Shown here piece after piece: positions 1-10,859 of a stretch of 64,000 bases of DNA (positions are counted from its first letter, which is position 1; each line of letters opens with the position of its first letter). The DNA is taken from positions 2,666,001 to 2,730,000 of the forward strand of contig JAAXNY010000006.1 of NCBI GenBank assembly GCA_013420905.1, given 5' to 3'. The position numbers were made by a program, and so were the translations under genes. This DNA comes from Collybia mongolica. Lineage: Eukaryota; Basidiomycota; Agaricomycetes; Agaricales; Clitocybaceae. Under the pieces are notes generated by a model. That model searched no databases. It saw only the letters and a list, made by a program, of their open reading frames with translations, and was not told the origin of the DNA.

Positions 1-756
1 TATATGGAAGTAGGAGCAGTGTTGGGGCCCATAATCTGTAGGAATCTAGACACAAAGTGAGTCTCAGATGTGCATGTGAGAGCAAAGGCAACAGCTGAGG
101 TGAGAGGACAAAAACTAACGGGTATTTCTGTGAAAAGGAATAGGGGTTGTAGGGAGATAACGGGACTAGCAGGGACTATGTGGAACGAGGGTAAAGGTTG
201 TACAGTACAAATATGAAATAGAAAAGGTAACACGTGCATGGTATGACCTTGTGCATGGCTTGGCATTCGGGCATTGGCACCCTTGCCAATCCAACAGTCA
301 ATTCATGAACAGAACACTATAGATAATCAGATAGATTCTGTGAATAAAAATGAAACTTATGCAAATTGATGTATATAAATCCTAGTCATCTTCTAAACAC
401 ATTGCAAACTGTAAGTTAAATTTCTTTCTGCTGGAGCTGTGCACTGGCTGTGGTATCAAGTCTGACATTATCTCTTTCACAGTGGTGGATTTGCACAGGG
501 TATCATTCTCAGCTGATGGTATTGACAAAGTTGCACACTGAAGAAGAAATAAATTGGATTTAGGTACCTTGTAGTTTCTTCAGCTTAGCTTGTAAAGTCA
601 TGGTCTGTGCTGCTGATCTGGTGTAATACAGTTAGTGAAATCATCCTACTAGAGGAAGTGGCAACTACCTAATACTTTATGTTTGACAGAGGGAGTTGAC
701 CCTGACTTGACCTTGCCACCACACTTATTGACTTTCAATGCTGAGGATTTAGCCAT
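1..756 (-). pseudogene. WAT-family gene, cassette 0 (partial, degraded)
   Basis: Reverse-strand relative of the gene at 10860-11762. The start ATG at 754-756 opens the same 'MAKSSA.KVNK' N-terminus, and the stretch around 361-545 matches the exon that in cassette 2 encodes 'ALCKSATAKE'. DNA identity to cassette 2 is high from about position 295 onward; the C-terminal exons are replaced by other sequence or lie beyond the window. CpG sites present in cassette 2 are mostly TpG or CpA here. Function unknown. The family has the core 'WAT.EF....LKN' followed by a Glu/Asp-rich tail, visible in the other two copies. Probably not functional. Confidence 0.55.
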
Positions 757-1086
757 GAGTATTGTGAGAATTGAGTTGTTGAGGGAGAGGAGAGATGCCT
801 TGCATCCTTAAGAATTTGACCATGGATATGCCTCATGGTTAGGCATTATCAATGTGGAAGTGGAAAACACAAAATCTTGACACTAGTGCAAGGGTCAGAA
901 TGAGGAATTCTGACTCTAAGTTAACTTAATTGTTGATTGATGAGTTCTGATGTCAGATATTGGGGTGGAGGGTTTTGCTATTGCAGCTCCATGGATCTCT
1001 GAACAAGTGTCAGAAAAGACACCCATAGAGTAGTGAAATCACATATAGTGTTGTTTGAGTTAGTAAAATTATAGCTCATTATACTA

Positions 1087-1946
1087 AACTTGGGTGGAGT
1101 GGGCCAACACATTGTGTGGCAGGTACTCGTTCTTTATTTCTTTTCTTAGGAGAAATAAGTCCATTCCACATTCTATAGAGGTCATGTGACCATGGGAAAA
1201 TGTTACCAAGTAAACAAGCAATGCCTGTGCACAAAACCCAATGCCATAGCTTGCCTGGTTATGGAGAAAACACAAAAACCATCAGAACTAACTTTTTTCC
1301 AGGATCATGGACACTAAATGAGCATTCAGATTGTTGTCATGTATTTGGTATGCTTATGTGATGGAATAGATCATGTGACACATGTCAATAAATAGAGAAT
1401 TCAATCCTCTTTGTATTTCAGGTAAATATAGTAGTAGTTGTTGATTTTTCCAATGTTTAGGATAATTTCCCACAAGGGTCATGTTTGGTAAGGGTCATTG
1501 TTGTTATAAGATGTTTGTTCATCTTTGGCATAACACACAGACCTTCAAAACTAGCTGAATCTGGACATTTCTGATATTTCGCTCAAAATGGACTGTGGGA
1601 AAATTATGCTCAACAAGGAAATTGTAGAGCCATGTTTGTACATTCCAAACATATAAAAACAAAGTTAATAGCTTTACTGGTTATGGAGAAAATCACAAAA
1701 TAAAATTTGAAACACAACACTTTGAAATATTAGATATGCATAATTTTGATGGCATCATCAAAAGCATTATGTAAGCATCCCAAATACATGCAAATTATGT
1801 CACAATACTTTGTATTTGTGGAGAAATGCTGTAAAAAGCCATAAGAGAAGAAAAATCCCATTATGGAAATATTTTCCTGTGGTGTTGAAATATGAATGAA
1901 TGAATCAACTTTTTGCCCAACAACTGGGTTGATAAAGAACTCATAA
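1087..1946 (-). repeat. 0.9-kb repeat, left arm of an inverted pair
   Basis: This stretch is the reverse complement of 3630-4528. For example 1201-1290 matches 4290-4380 with no visible mismatch. The right arm has an extra segment of about 40 bp near 4410-4450. Cassette 2 lacks the sequence: there the flanks join directly ('cctaaatgcatacctc' near 12090), so this is an insertion of its own. I see no clear terminal inverted repeats or target duplication. It contains short open frames on both strands but nothing recognisable. Confidence 0.75.
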
Positions 1947-1956
1947 CACATACCTC

Positions 1957-2211
1957 ATGCCTGCCATGTCTTGTTCCTCAATACTTCACAGTGGTGTTGT
2001 GAGTCTGTGCATTGACAAGGATGGCCACAACACTATAGAAAGTGTGACAGAGCCTGAAACAGACTCTGACCACAAACAATCCATTGGTCTGGAAAATCAA
2101 CTTGGGCTACCAGAATATGTTGGGTGGGTTCCATATCATTCCAACACCTCCAGTAGGGAGGCCAGTACAACCAAAGAAATAGGTATAGATCAATTCAATG
2201 AGTGGTGCTAA
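1957..2211 (+). CDS. Small acidic ORF convergent with the SPT5-like gene, cassette 0
   Basis: An 84-residue frame with the core 'ENQLGLPE' and many Glu/Asp/Ser. The same frame is kept in cassette 2 (12104-12358) and, more diverged, in cassette 1 (7551-7886, opposite strand). In each case it lies between the WAT-family gene and the SPT5-like gene and points toward the latter's 3' end. Conservation of this reading frame across three copies is the reason to call it coding; no function can be assigned. It may be one exon of a longer gene. This copy contains no CpG at all, whereas cassette 2 has seven over the same span, so this copy is old. Confidence 0.4.
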   Translation: MPAMSCSSILHSGVVSLCIDKDGHNTIESVTEPETDSDHKQSIGLENQLGLPEYVGWVPYHSNTSSREASTTKEIGIDQFNEWC

Positions 2212-2568
2212 GGCTGAACATTGGATGCAGGTAATAATAATCATGTCAAGAATTCCAGGAAACTCTCTGAGGATGGCAAGAGGGAAATGGGAGTCAGCAT
2301 TATTCAATCTGTGAAAGGTAAGGTATGTGCAACACTTAACTGCATTTTGGTTGTATAATTGATCATGAAAAGGATATTACAATACATATACATGTTGAAG
2401 GTGGAAGCCTAGTAAACCCAGTATTTAACTTCAATTTCCAACAAAAAAGGCAGCAGGGAAGTAAACTGGGCCATAGGATAATAGAAAAAGGAGGATAGTG
2501 TAAACAACTGAAATTAAGTCATACTTAGAATAGGATGTGGGCATGTCAGTTATCAAGCAATGTATATA

Positions 2569-2732
2569 TTATAGAAGGATTATTTTAATAGTGCCCTCTA
2601 TTTGTTTTGCACAAGTTTTTTGAGCCTCCTCACAAAGACTAGCCATCAATTTACCACCATGGGCTTTCTCATCCTTAGTCATAATACCAACACAGAGTTT
2701 GTTGGAATTGAGCTTAAAATGCTCCTCCAATA
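2569..2732 (-). pseudogene. SPT5-like gene, 3' fragment of cassette 0
   Basis: Reverse-strand C-terminal fragment 'EEHFKLNSNKLCVG...' that matches the C-terminus of the cassette 2 SPT5-like protein ('EEHFELNPNKLCVG...', 12748-12880). The match stops abruptly at 2733, where a CACTA-type terminus begins. The rest of this gene copy is not found after any terminus in the window. It is therefore a gene remnant cut by insertion of cassette 1's transposon. Confidence 0.75.
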
Positions 2733-2880
2733 CACTGTGCACCTGGTGGGGGAGGTTTTTCCCCACTTAATGGATGAAAGCAGCATTTCCTAAGTTTAGT
2801 GGATGAATCTAAAGGGTATGAAATTGGGATGAAATTTCATCCCAGATATTTCATCCCTTGAGAGAATGAATTTCTGCTCT
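2733..2880. mobile_element. CACTA-type terminal sequence (left end of cassette 1 element)
   Basis: Begins CACTGTGCACCTGGTGGGGG and continues through 'GGATGAAAGCAGCATTTCC'. It is the reverse complement of 23821-23954, which closes the tnp2 element at the other side of the block. The start coincides exactly with the break in the cassette 0 SPT5-like gene, and the three bases before it are ATA. CACTA-superfamily elements are bounded by CACT(A/G) and make 3-bp target duplications. The matching second copy of ATA could not be located. Confidence 0.75.
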
Positions 2881-3180
2881 TATAATTTCAGAAATTTTCA
2901 TCCCTTAGTGGTGTGAACTTTCATCCCATTAGAGGTGAATTATATGGGACAATTTTAATCCAGTGAAAAAGAGAGGAATTTCATCCTATAATGGGTGGGT
3001 TTTATTAGATCATTTTAATCTATTAGAGAGTGAACTTTCATCCCATAAAAGGTGGAATATGTGGGATGATTTAAGTTCAGCATAGAAGGTATTTCATCCC
3101 ACAAATAGTGGGTTTATGGGATGACTTTACTGCCTTAGATGAATCATTTAGAAAAGAAGAAATTGAGATTTTGGTTAGAT
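2815..3180. repeat. Subterminal GGATGAA/TTCATCC motif array
   Basis: AT-rich stretch with many short copies of TTCATCC and GGATGAA in both orientations, often joined as the palindrome GGATGAAATTTCATCC. Subterminal short motifs of this kind are a hallmark of CACTA elements, where transposase-related proteins bind them. Similar arrays occur at 9100-10790 and 22605-23110. Confidence 0.65.
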
Positions 3181-3250
3181 TAGAATGAAGTGTTATATGT
3201 AGTATAAAATGACTGTGTTAATTGATCTATATACATAAATGTGACCAGTA

Positions 3251-3610
3251 CTATTGGTCCATACTATGTACTTGAGTCAATAATTGGCTTTGGTCAATAA
3301 GTGCCCATTTGCCATGGTCTTTAATCTGACCAATTAAACATTGTACTTGATCAATATCAACAAATTCTGTTGCCCCCAAATCTTTGTAATAGATGATTTT
3401 ATGATGGGTATTAGTAGCTATGTCTAATAGTTTGGCCTGTTTGATACTTGCATAGACAATTGAACCTACTTCAATACCATTTTTAGGAGATACAGGAACT
3501 GTAACTATAAGCAGGCAAAGGACTTGTCCATAGAAGTCTTGAAGCTCAAACACAGGTGTTCAATGTCTCTGATGAGCAAACTTATCAACTTCAAGCTGGT
3601 ACTAAGATAA
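3251..3610 (-). pseudogene. CACTA (tnp2) transposase C-terminal fragment
   Basis: Reverse-strand frames read 'YQLEVDKFAH', then 'FELQDFYGQV', then 'YYKDLGATEFVDIDQVQ' and 'KDHGKWALIDQ'. The same order of motifs ends the tnp2 gene on the plus strand at 21950-22290 ('YQLEVDKFAHH', 'FELxEFFGQ', 'YYKDLGSIECVDLNQVE', 'MDRGKWSIID'). Everything upstream of this C-terminus is missing, so only the 3' end of the transposase remains, lying next to its own subterminal array and terminus. Not functional. Confidence 0.75.
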
Positions 3611-3629
3611 GTTAGCAATTACGAGTTCT

Positions 3630-4528
3630 TTATCAACCCAGTTTTTGGGCAAAAAGTTGATTCATTCATTCATTCATTGATTCATATTTCAACACCACAG
3701 GAAAATATTTCCATGATGGGTTTTACCTTCTCTTATGGCTTTTTACAGCATTTCTCCACAAATACAAAGTATTGTGACATAATTTGCATGTATTTGGGAT
3801 GCTTACATAATGCTTTTGATGATGCCATCAAAATTATGCATATCTAATATTTCAAAGTGTTGTGTTTCAAATTTTATTTTGTGATTTTCTCAATAACCAG
3901 TAAAGCTATTAACTTTGTTTTCATATGTTTGGAATGTACAAACATGGCTCTACAATTTCCTTGTTGAGCACATTTTTCCCACAGTCTATTTTGAGCGAAA
4001 TATTAGAAATGTCCAGATTCAGCTAGTTTTGAAGGTCTGTATATTATATCAGGGGTGAACAAACATCTTATAACAATAATGACCCTTACCAAACATGACC
4101 CTTGTGGGGAAATTTCACTAAACATTGGAATAATCAACAACTACTACTATATTTACCTGAAATACAAAGAGGATTGAATTCTCTATTTATTGACATGTGT
4201 CACATGATCTATTCCATCACATAAGCATACCAAATACATGACAACAATCTGAATGCTTATTTAGTGTCCATGATCCTGGGCAGAGTTAGTTCTGATGGTT
4301 TTTGTGTTTTCTCCATAACCAGGCAAGCTATGGCATTGGGTTTTGTGCACAGGCATTGCTTGTTTACTTGGTAACATTTTCCCATGGTCACATGACCTCT
4401 ATAAACTATCTCCTACATTGTTTTTAGGCAGGTACAACTTCCTGAATGTGGAATGGACTTATTTCTCCTAAGAAAAGAAATAAAGAACAAGTACCTGCCA
4501 CCCAGTGTGTTGACCCACTCCACCCAAG
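3630..4528 (+). repeat. 0.9-kb repeat, right arm of an inverted pair
   Basis: Reverse complement of 1087-1946, extending from 'gagttctttatcaaccc' to 'cactccacccaag'. It ends inside what looks like an acidic exon of the cassette 1 SPT5-like gene, so it has probably replaced or interrupted the 5' end of that gene. A repeated 'attc' run lies at about 3660-3680. Confidence 0.75.
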
Positions 4529-7129
4529 TGGACAATGAGGGGGAGGACAATCTCTTTGGAGAGGAGCTAGGACTTGGTATGTCAATCTACCCATTCAGAT
4601 TCAAAGCACGTTAACACTAACCCATTTTACAGATGACTTCATTGATGATGAGGTCAACAAGGACAATGGGCAGTCTGGCAGTGTGCCAAGACCATCAAAT
4701 TCCACCAACAGCCCTCTCAACAACAATGATATATTTGATAAATTTATTCATGGGATAATGAGATGATCACAGGCAAGTCATGAGGAGGAGCCAGACGAGG
4801 ACAGCGATATGGAAGAGAACCATGAAGATGACTACTATAATTGCCTTGCAAACGGATACTTTTCTGACAAAGGCACACCAAAACCCCATGATCTGGACAA
4901 GGAACAACCCCCAGTCAATGAAGGCCTTTCAAGACACCCTGGTCTGGATGTGGAACAACTTCCAACAGGCGAAGACAGCCCATTAATGAGGGTCTGTTGT
5001 GTGGTGAGCATCAGTACCTGCATCTTACTGATACTATGACTGAGACTTGATGCAATGTATTTTAGGAGGGGAGGGAAAGAGACACTGTTTCCTTTCTCCT
5101 CAATAATACAGACTCTCAACATTGGCTCAGATCAGCATTTTGTTGAGAATCCATACATGGCTAGTTCTACCTCAAGGGCACAATGAATGCTGACCTTTTG
5201 GCCCTTCTAAAATCATCACCCTCAATTTTTTGCCCTCAGGATGGTATTATGGGGGTGAAGCTGGGGGAATGGGTGTCTCTGTTGAATTTAAGGCAATCTG
5301 AAGAGACCCCTTCTGCTGGAGGTTGGGTCACAATTTGTAGGGGGCTCTACAAAGGGGATGTAGGATATGTTTCCTCAGTAGAGAATTGGGGAAAACTGGA
5401 AGTCCTGCTATTACCTCACCTCCCTCCCCTTCAAGACGGAGATACCTCCAAGAAAAGAAAACAAGGTACCCTCTGCTCTGAGCCAGGTTTGTTTGATGAT
5501 GAAAAATGGGACCAAATCATCAAAACTCACCCCAGAGTCACTATTGTTGACAGCAAAATGATGGGCCATTTTGCTGCTTTTGGTTGCAAATTTTTTGTAT
5601 TTTCCTTGGATGCAGAACTTATGGCTTTGGTTCAGTATTGTGTGCCCCTGTTTCCTTACAAAGCAAGATGATGGGCTTGTTTCTATGCTGTCCTCACCCT
5701 GAAATCAAAAGCATGCAATTCCCATGCCCTTCAGAATGGCAATTTTTTGAAGGCAAACAGGTGGTCATAAAGGAATCCTCTAAGAGGGGTATCATCCAGT
5801 CCATTGGTATTGATTCTGCAGAGGTGGACCTAGAAATGGGGGAGGGTTTGCACATGGTCCTGTGGTCCAATATGTGGAAGTACATCACTCATGGCCATTT
5901 TGCAGAAGTAATCAGTAGGGCTCTCCAAGGGGAAAAGGGATGGGTAGTTGAGGTGTTGGAGGAATATGTCTACATTGTCAAACATCTTGAAACACAAGGA
6001 CCACAGAGTTACATCAGTCCAAACTCCCTCAAGGTAAAACCTCAAGATATTATGCCAGTTGTGTTGTAATTTACTTTTAAACAGCCACTCGAAGTCCATA
6101 GGAACTGGGTGAAAGTAGTTGACCCTCTGATAATACTCCACAGTCAACCACCAACATTGAGTAATGTACCAACTGTCCCAATTAGACATGAGGAAGTTCC
6201 CTGGATAGGGCTTGAGGTTTTGGTTGTCAAAACAGGACATGCAATGAAGGGTTCTCATGCAGTAATCAAAGATGTTCAACTCTCGAAAACTACACTCAGT
6301 GGACTCCAAGTAACTGTTCAATTTATTCACTTGAATCCTGCACATCCATTCAGTGGCAAAGTTCTGGACTACAATGATGTAGAATCTTTGTAAATATTAT
6401 ATTCTTCTTCATATTCATTATGAGCTAATTTCTCCCCCAAGGTCTTGCCTCAGATTAAACAAATTCACCCCACCTAAGAACAAATTATTTGTCCCCCTCC
6501 CAGGCCATGTTGCCAAATTCCCCCCTCCCCAGGAACCTGCTGCAGCTGCCACTACTGCAGCAGTGGGGGGTAGCACGCCCATGCCTGACTTTCACCACTT
6601 GATACTGGCCTGGAACCCCTCATCTTGAACACCTGATGTAGGATCCTCCTCTCAAGCCTCCCCTCTACCAACTATATCACAACAGCAGGGACCTGCTCAC
6701 CTGTTATTAGATCCACAGCTTATTGATATTAAATTAAAGGTGTTGGTTACAGGTGGGCAATATCAAGGTAAAGAAATAGTGGTCTCCATAGTGCAGATAG
6801 AGGGAGCATTATCAGTCCAGTTCAACCACTACAAGACATTGGGATCCTTACCTCCAGGAGACCTCACACCAAAACATCCCAATCCTACACGCGATAACGG
6901 ATTGTTGGTCGTAGTTGAAGGTGACCACCTGGGCCAATATGTCTGCCAAATTCACCATTGTTACAAGAATGGCCAGCCAATTATGATATTGGCCATCATC
7001 AACCAGACTGAGGGAGGCCATGAAACACTTTTGGGGGATCATTTGGAACTAAGCCCTGGTGTACCCTGCATTGGCCATGAAACCAAAGAAGAAAAGGCAC
7101 AAAATGAGGGATTAATGACTGCTCTTTGA
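4529..7129 (+). pseudogene. SPT5-like NGN/KOW protein, cassette 1 (degraded)
   Basis: SPT5 is the conserved elongation factor that binds RNA polymerase II through an NGN domain and several KOW domains. Order here: an acidic N-terminal exon ('QVDNEGEDNLFGEE'), a GT-AG intron, 'DDFIDDEVNKDNG', a second acidic exon at 4780-4990, NGN-like sequence at about 5075-5240, then KOW-type segments at 5320-5410 ('GLYKGDVGYV'), 5720-6060 ('GEKGWVVEV') and 6185-6390 ('KTGHAMKGSHAV'), a Pro-rich linker, and a last globular part at 6740-7129. Against cassette 2 the NGN region carries two stops: CGA to TGA in 'AF.R' and TGG to TAG in 'QGW'. The gene is therefore broken in this copy. The 5' end is displaced by the 0.9-kb repeat. 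Convergent with 7551-7886. Confidence 0.7.
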
Positions 7130-7550
7130 AAGGATGCTCATAAAACTTGCACAAAATAAGTAACAGGCATTACTTTCAATTTTGCATATATCTTTTAGGA
7201 CTTTACTGTGTCACATGTATATACACATCATAATTTTTGCCATTTTCCCTGCTCATCATCCCTTCTACTTGATTTACATCTCTGTTTTTTGCTCTTTACT
7301 TTTTCCTGGAAGTTAAAATTGAATACTGGATTGATTAAGTTGCCACCTTTGACACAGATTTGAATAATAAACTTTGTTGTCAATTAATAAGATACTGTTG
7401 GAAACTGGTTGTGTGAGTCGATTCACATACCTTCCCCTCCAATGGGTTGATAGTGCTGATATTCACCTTACACTCTTCAGGAACTATGTCTGCCTCCGTT
7501 TTAATATCACCTAGGTAAGAGTTTTTCCTTCAGCATCACATGGAGTTAGA
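7130..7550. other. AT-rich spacer between SPT5-like gene and small ORF
   Basis: About 420 bp with no supported gene. It probably holds the 3' untranslated regions of the two convergent genes. Confidence 0.4.
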
Positions 7551-7886
7551 TTATTGCTTACTGTTATCCTTGGGTACACTGGATCCATGGCTTGAAGATT
7601 CAGACTTGCAAAGGTCCATAAACCAGTTTCTATTTTCCAATAGACCAAGTTGATTCTCTGGTGAGCAAGGACCAAAGAAAGCATGATCAGATGGCCCACA
7701 GTCTGATTCAGTCTCAGATTTCATCATGCTTTCCACAATGTGACTGGAAACATCATCATTTTGCAGCACGCAGTGGGTAGGGGAAGTGTCTGGAGGGTTG
7801 GGTGTGAGGCCAGTGGCCATGACATTGTGATTATTTTTTTGAGTTCCAAGGTCCTTTATATGTTTTATTTTGTACTCATGCCCCAA
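7551..7886 (-). CDS. Small convergent acidic ORF, cassette 1
   Basis: Open frame of 111 codons on the reverse strand. It shares 'ES...SETESD' and 'PENQLGLLE' with the small ORFs of cassettes 0 and 2 ('ESVTEPETDSD', 'LENQLGLPE') and has the same position and orientation relative to the SPT5-like and WAT-family genes. Rich in Ser, Asp and Pro, probably disordered. No function recognised. Divergence from the other copies suggests cassette 1 split from them earlier, or is under weak constraint. Confidence 0.4.
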   Translation of the reverse strand: MGHEYKIKHIKDLGTQKNNHNVMATGLTPNPPDTSPTHCVLQNDDVSSHIVESMMKSETESDCGPSDHAFFGPCSPENQLGLLENRNWFMDLCKSESSSHGSSVPKDNSKQ

Positions 7887-8178
7887 ACCCCAACAGTTCT
7901 ACCCAAGCACAGTTAAAGATCTGGAATCCAAAGCTAGTCAGATTATAGAAATCCCTTTGCCCACCCCAAAGCCCAGAACCCATTTTTTTTTCTTTTTCAT
8001 CCCCTGTGTGAATTGATTTGAGCTTGGTTCTGTTGTCCTTGGGGACGGAACCTGCTCTACCTCAAATTTAAAAGAACCCTCTTTCTCTGTGTCTCCCAGC
8101 ATCTCTCATTCACTCAGTCTTGCCTTTCTTCAACTTTGCCACCAGCTCTTTCTCCAACCCACCCTTTTCCATAAAACT

Positions 8179-9094
8179 ATGGCTAAGTTTACTGCATTTC
8201 AAAAAGCAAAGCAATCTCGCAAGGTGGCATTGTCTTCAGGCTCATCCCAGAGAGTTAAAGGTAGATACTGTGATTTTCAAATGGAAACATGTTATCTATT
8301 ATTTCATTTTGTTTCACCAGGTACACAGATAAATACATCAGAGACAATGGCAATGGAAGCAAAAATGAAGAAATGAAAGGTATTACTTTTTTTTTTTGCA
8401 TACTTCCTATACCATACTAACTTGACTAGCTGAACTCGCAGCCCTTTGCAAAGCCACCCATGCTAAAGAACAGCAGAAGAATGTCATACCATGCCCACTG
8501 CATGGTGTCACAGGGAATGGATTCAATCTCCAGGCTGAAATGCAACTCTAAGATGATTCCAAGTTATACAAGGCCATTGATGTAAGTTTTACTTCTTAAA
8601 ACCCTTTGCTCCAATCTTTTTTCTTACAAGTAATAGTGCTGTGTTTGTAGTTTAGTTGGTAATGCAGGCCTCAACTACTCAGTTGTTTGGCACAGGCAAC
8701 CTACAGTAGTCATTAATCAAATCATCTGCATGGTAAGTCTTTTCTTCACTGCATCATTACTCATTTAAATAATTTATTTCAGGCCAAAAGTCAGCATACA
8801 TACCTCAAAAAATTCCATAATGGCTGGGCCACTCAAGAATTTATCAAGTCACATTTGAAGAACAAACACACCTATGCTTGTAAATGTGGGTATACAAATG
8901 AGACTGGAAATACAGTAGAGGGCAGTAATGATGATGATGAGGAGGAAATGGACATTGACATTGATTTAAATGAGCATGATGAGGATGAAGTAGATAGTAG
9001 TAATGAGGGGGAAGAGGATGGGGACCAGAAGGGTGAGGACCAGGAGGATGAGGACCAGGAGGATGAGGAAGGGAATGAATCAGAAGTCTACTAA
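8179..9094 (+). CDS. WAT-family gene, cassette 1 (function unknown)
   Basis: Starts at an ATG giving 'MAKFTAFQKAKQSRKVAL' and runs through about five exons: a basic N-terminus, 'ALCKATHAKEQQKNVIPCP', 'GLNYSVVWHRQP', then at 8780-8890 'YLKKFHNGWATQEFIKSHLKN', and an acidic tail of some 60 residues dominated by Glu and Asp up to the stop at 9094. At least two in-frame stops (after 'EAKMKK' and in 'MQL.DDSK') break the simple exon reading, so this copy may be dead. The cassette 2 copy reads cleanly over the same exons. I recall similar 'WAT.E......LKN' proteins as a lineage-specific family in mushroom-forming fungi, but cannot verify it. Confidence 0.55.
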
Positions 9095-9099
9095 TCATT

Positions 9100-10790
9100 A
9101 GAATATTGTTAAATGTTGAATCACACAAATTTAAATATCTATAAGAGGATGAAATATCCAAATAAAAATGAGTGAATTTCAACCTTTCAATGGATGAAAA
9201 GTTAGTACTACTTTCATCCAAAAACAATCCAGTAAAATGATGAAAAAGAGAATGAATTTAAGTGAGAAAAATAGGATGAATTCAAACATATGATTTTCAT
9301 CTCTCATAAAATGTCAGTATTTTTGCCCTTAATAGTATGAAATTCATCCCCCATGTAAGACTTGCAAAGGTGTTATTCTCACCCCTTATTAGTATGAAAT
9401 TCATCCTTTTTGAAAGGTTAGTATAGCACCCTTGATAGTAAGAATTTCATCCCATGAGGGTGAATTATGAGGGGTATGAATACGGACAAATTTTGCATGA
9501 AATTCATCCATCAAATTATACCTTAAAGGGGGGTTTTCCCTCCATCCTCCTACAGGGGGTGTGTTTTCAAACATCTTTGAGATGAAATTCATTACATTTT
9601 AGGATTGTTAATTGAATGAATTTCATATTTACAATGTATTATTTCTCTTATTTAAGAGGATGAAACACAGGGTTGAACTTCACCTATTCTCAGTTTCACA
9701 GTGAAAGTCCTTTACCATCTTTCTGTTTTCCATCAAAGATATTCAGTGAGCTGAGTTTGATCTCAGTGGGTCTTCATTCATCTGCCATTTCTATGTCAGA
9801 ATTGGGTGGTATCGGGGAGTCTGGTGATTCAGGTTTTGGTGGTTCTTCAGGTTCCTTTCTTTCAGAACTTTCTGTCTTTAGTTTTGGTATTGTGGGTGTT
9901 TCTATCATTTATATGATTACTGCAAGTCTTAGCTGTTCTTCTGCACCTTGGAAGTCTTTGTTGCTGAAGACACTCTGCCTACTGCTGCTGCTCACAGGGT
10001 TCAACCTGTATTGCACTGGTGCCATTGCATCTAAACCTGAATAGGTTGACAGTTCTGATCAGCGTGACCTTTTGTTACAGCTGTTTACACTGTGAGCTCC
10101 ATAGAGGATGAATTTACAACCCCCCTTTCCTTACTTAAGCAGTGGGAAGTCATCTTTATAAAGTATAAATTTCATCCCATGGTAACAACAGAAATATAAT
10201 GAATTTCATTTACAAATATTGGGAACTTCAACCCTTAGGGTAGGTAAAAAGAGATGATTTTCCCCCTTGAAAGTATGTATTTTATTGGCTGAATTCAAGC
10301 CATAGAATGTCCCAAGTCAGCACCTTTAGATTCATCCACTATTCATACCTCTAAAGGCAATATTAACCATGTTATCCCAGGATAAATTCTTCACCAAAGC
10401 TGGATTAAATAAATGGCTTTTATTCATCCTTTTCCTCAGAATGAATTTCATACTTCTAAAGGTGGGATTAGTTAAAATATCTCTGGATGAATTCTTCACC
10501 AAAACTGGATTAAATAAATGGCTTTTATTCATCCCTTGTCTTAGAATGAATTTCATACTTTTAAAGGTGGGATTAGCTACAGTATCTCTGGATGAATTCT
10601 ATGGCTCTCAATTCATCCCCTTGCTCATAATGAATTTCATACCCTTGAGTTTGGATGATTTTCAACAATTTTTGGGGGATTTTTCAGACTGGGGAGCAAG
10701 AAACATTCATCCACTGAATGCAATAATTATATTGCCTAAAATATAGCCTTTTCTAAATGAAAGTCATCCACTAGAGTGCCAAAAAAATCC
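9100..10790. repeat. Subterminal-type GGATGAA/TTCATCC region between cassettes 1 and 2
   Basis: Dense copies of GAATTTCAT, TTCATCC and GGATGAA. A near-direct repeat of about 120 bp lies at 10365-10600: 'gataaattcttcaccaaa' and 'gatgaattcttcaccaaa' each precede the same 'ctggattaaataaatggctttt'. The region separates the acidic 3' ends of two WAT-family genes that face each other, so it should contain the WAT-side ends of two elements. No clear CACTG/CAGTG boundary was found. It is interrupted at about 9665-10065 by unrelated sequence. Confidence 0.6.
9665..10065 (-). pseudogene. Possible gypsy gag remnant
   Basis: This block lacks the GGATGAA motif and is less AT-rich than its flanks, so it looks inserted. 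Reverse-strand frames give 'NSDIEMADE' followed closely by 'EIKLSSLNIFDGKQKDG', which resembles the start of gypsy Gag core regions ('...FDG....'). There are stops and no long frame. The opposite strand has a 123-codon open frame with no recognisable content. Confidence 0.3.
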
Positions 10791-10859
10791 AATTATATAT
10801 GAAAAAAATATGGTATCTGTATGGTTTATCAATTAGAATATTTTGGAAAATTCTCCTAC

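Noticed and set aside
8844..9227. 127-codon reverse-strand frame with Pro-His repeats
   Set aside because: It is the antisense of the Glu/Asp-rich tail of the WAT-family gene.
10769..10780. CACTAGAGTGCC as an element end between cassettes 1 and 2
   Set aside because: No inverted partner or 3-bp duplication could be found; the hit may be chance in the array region.
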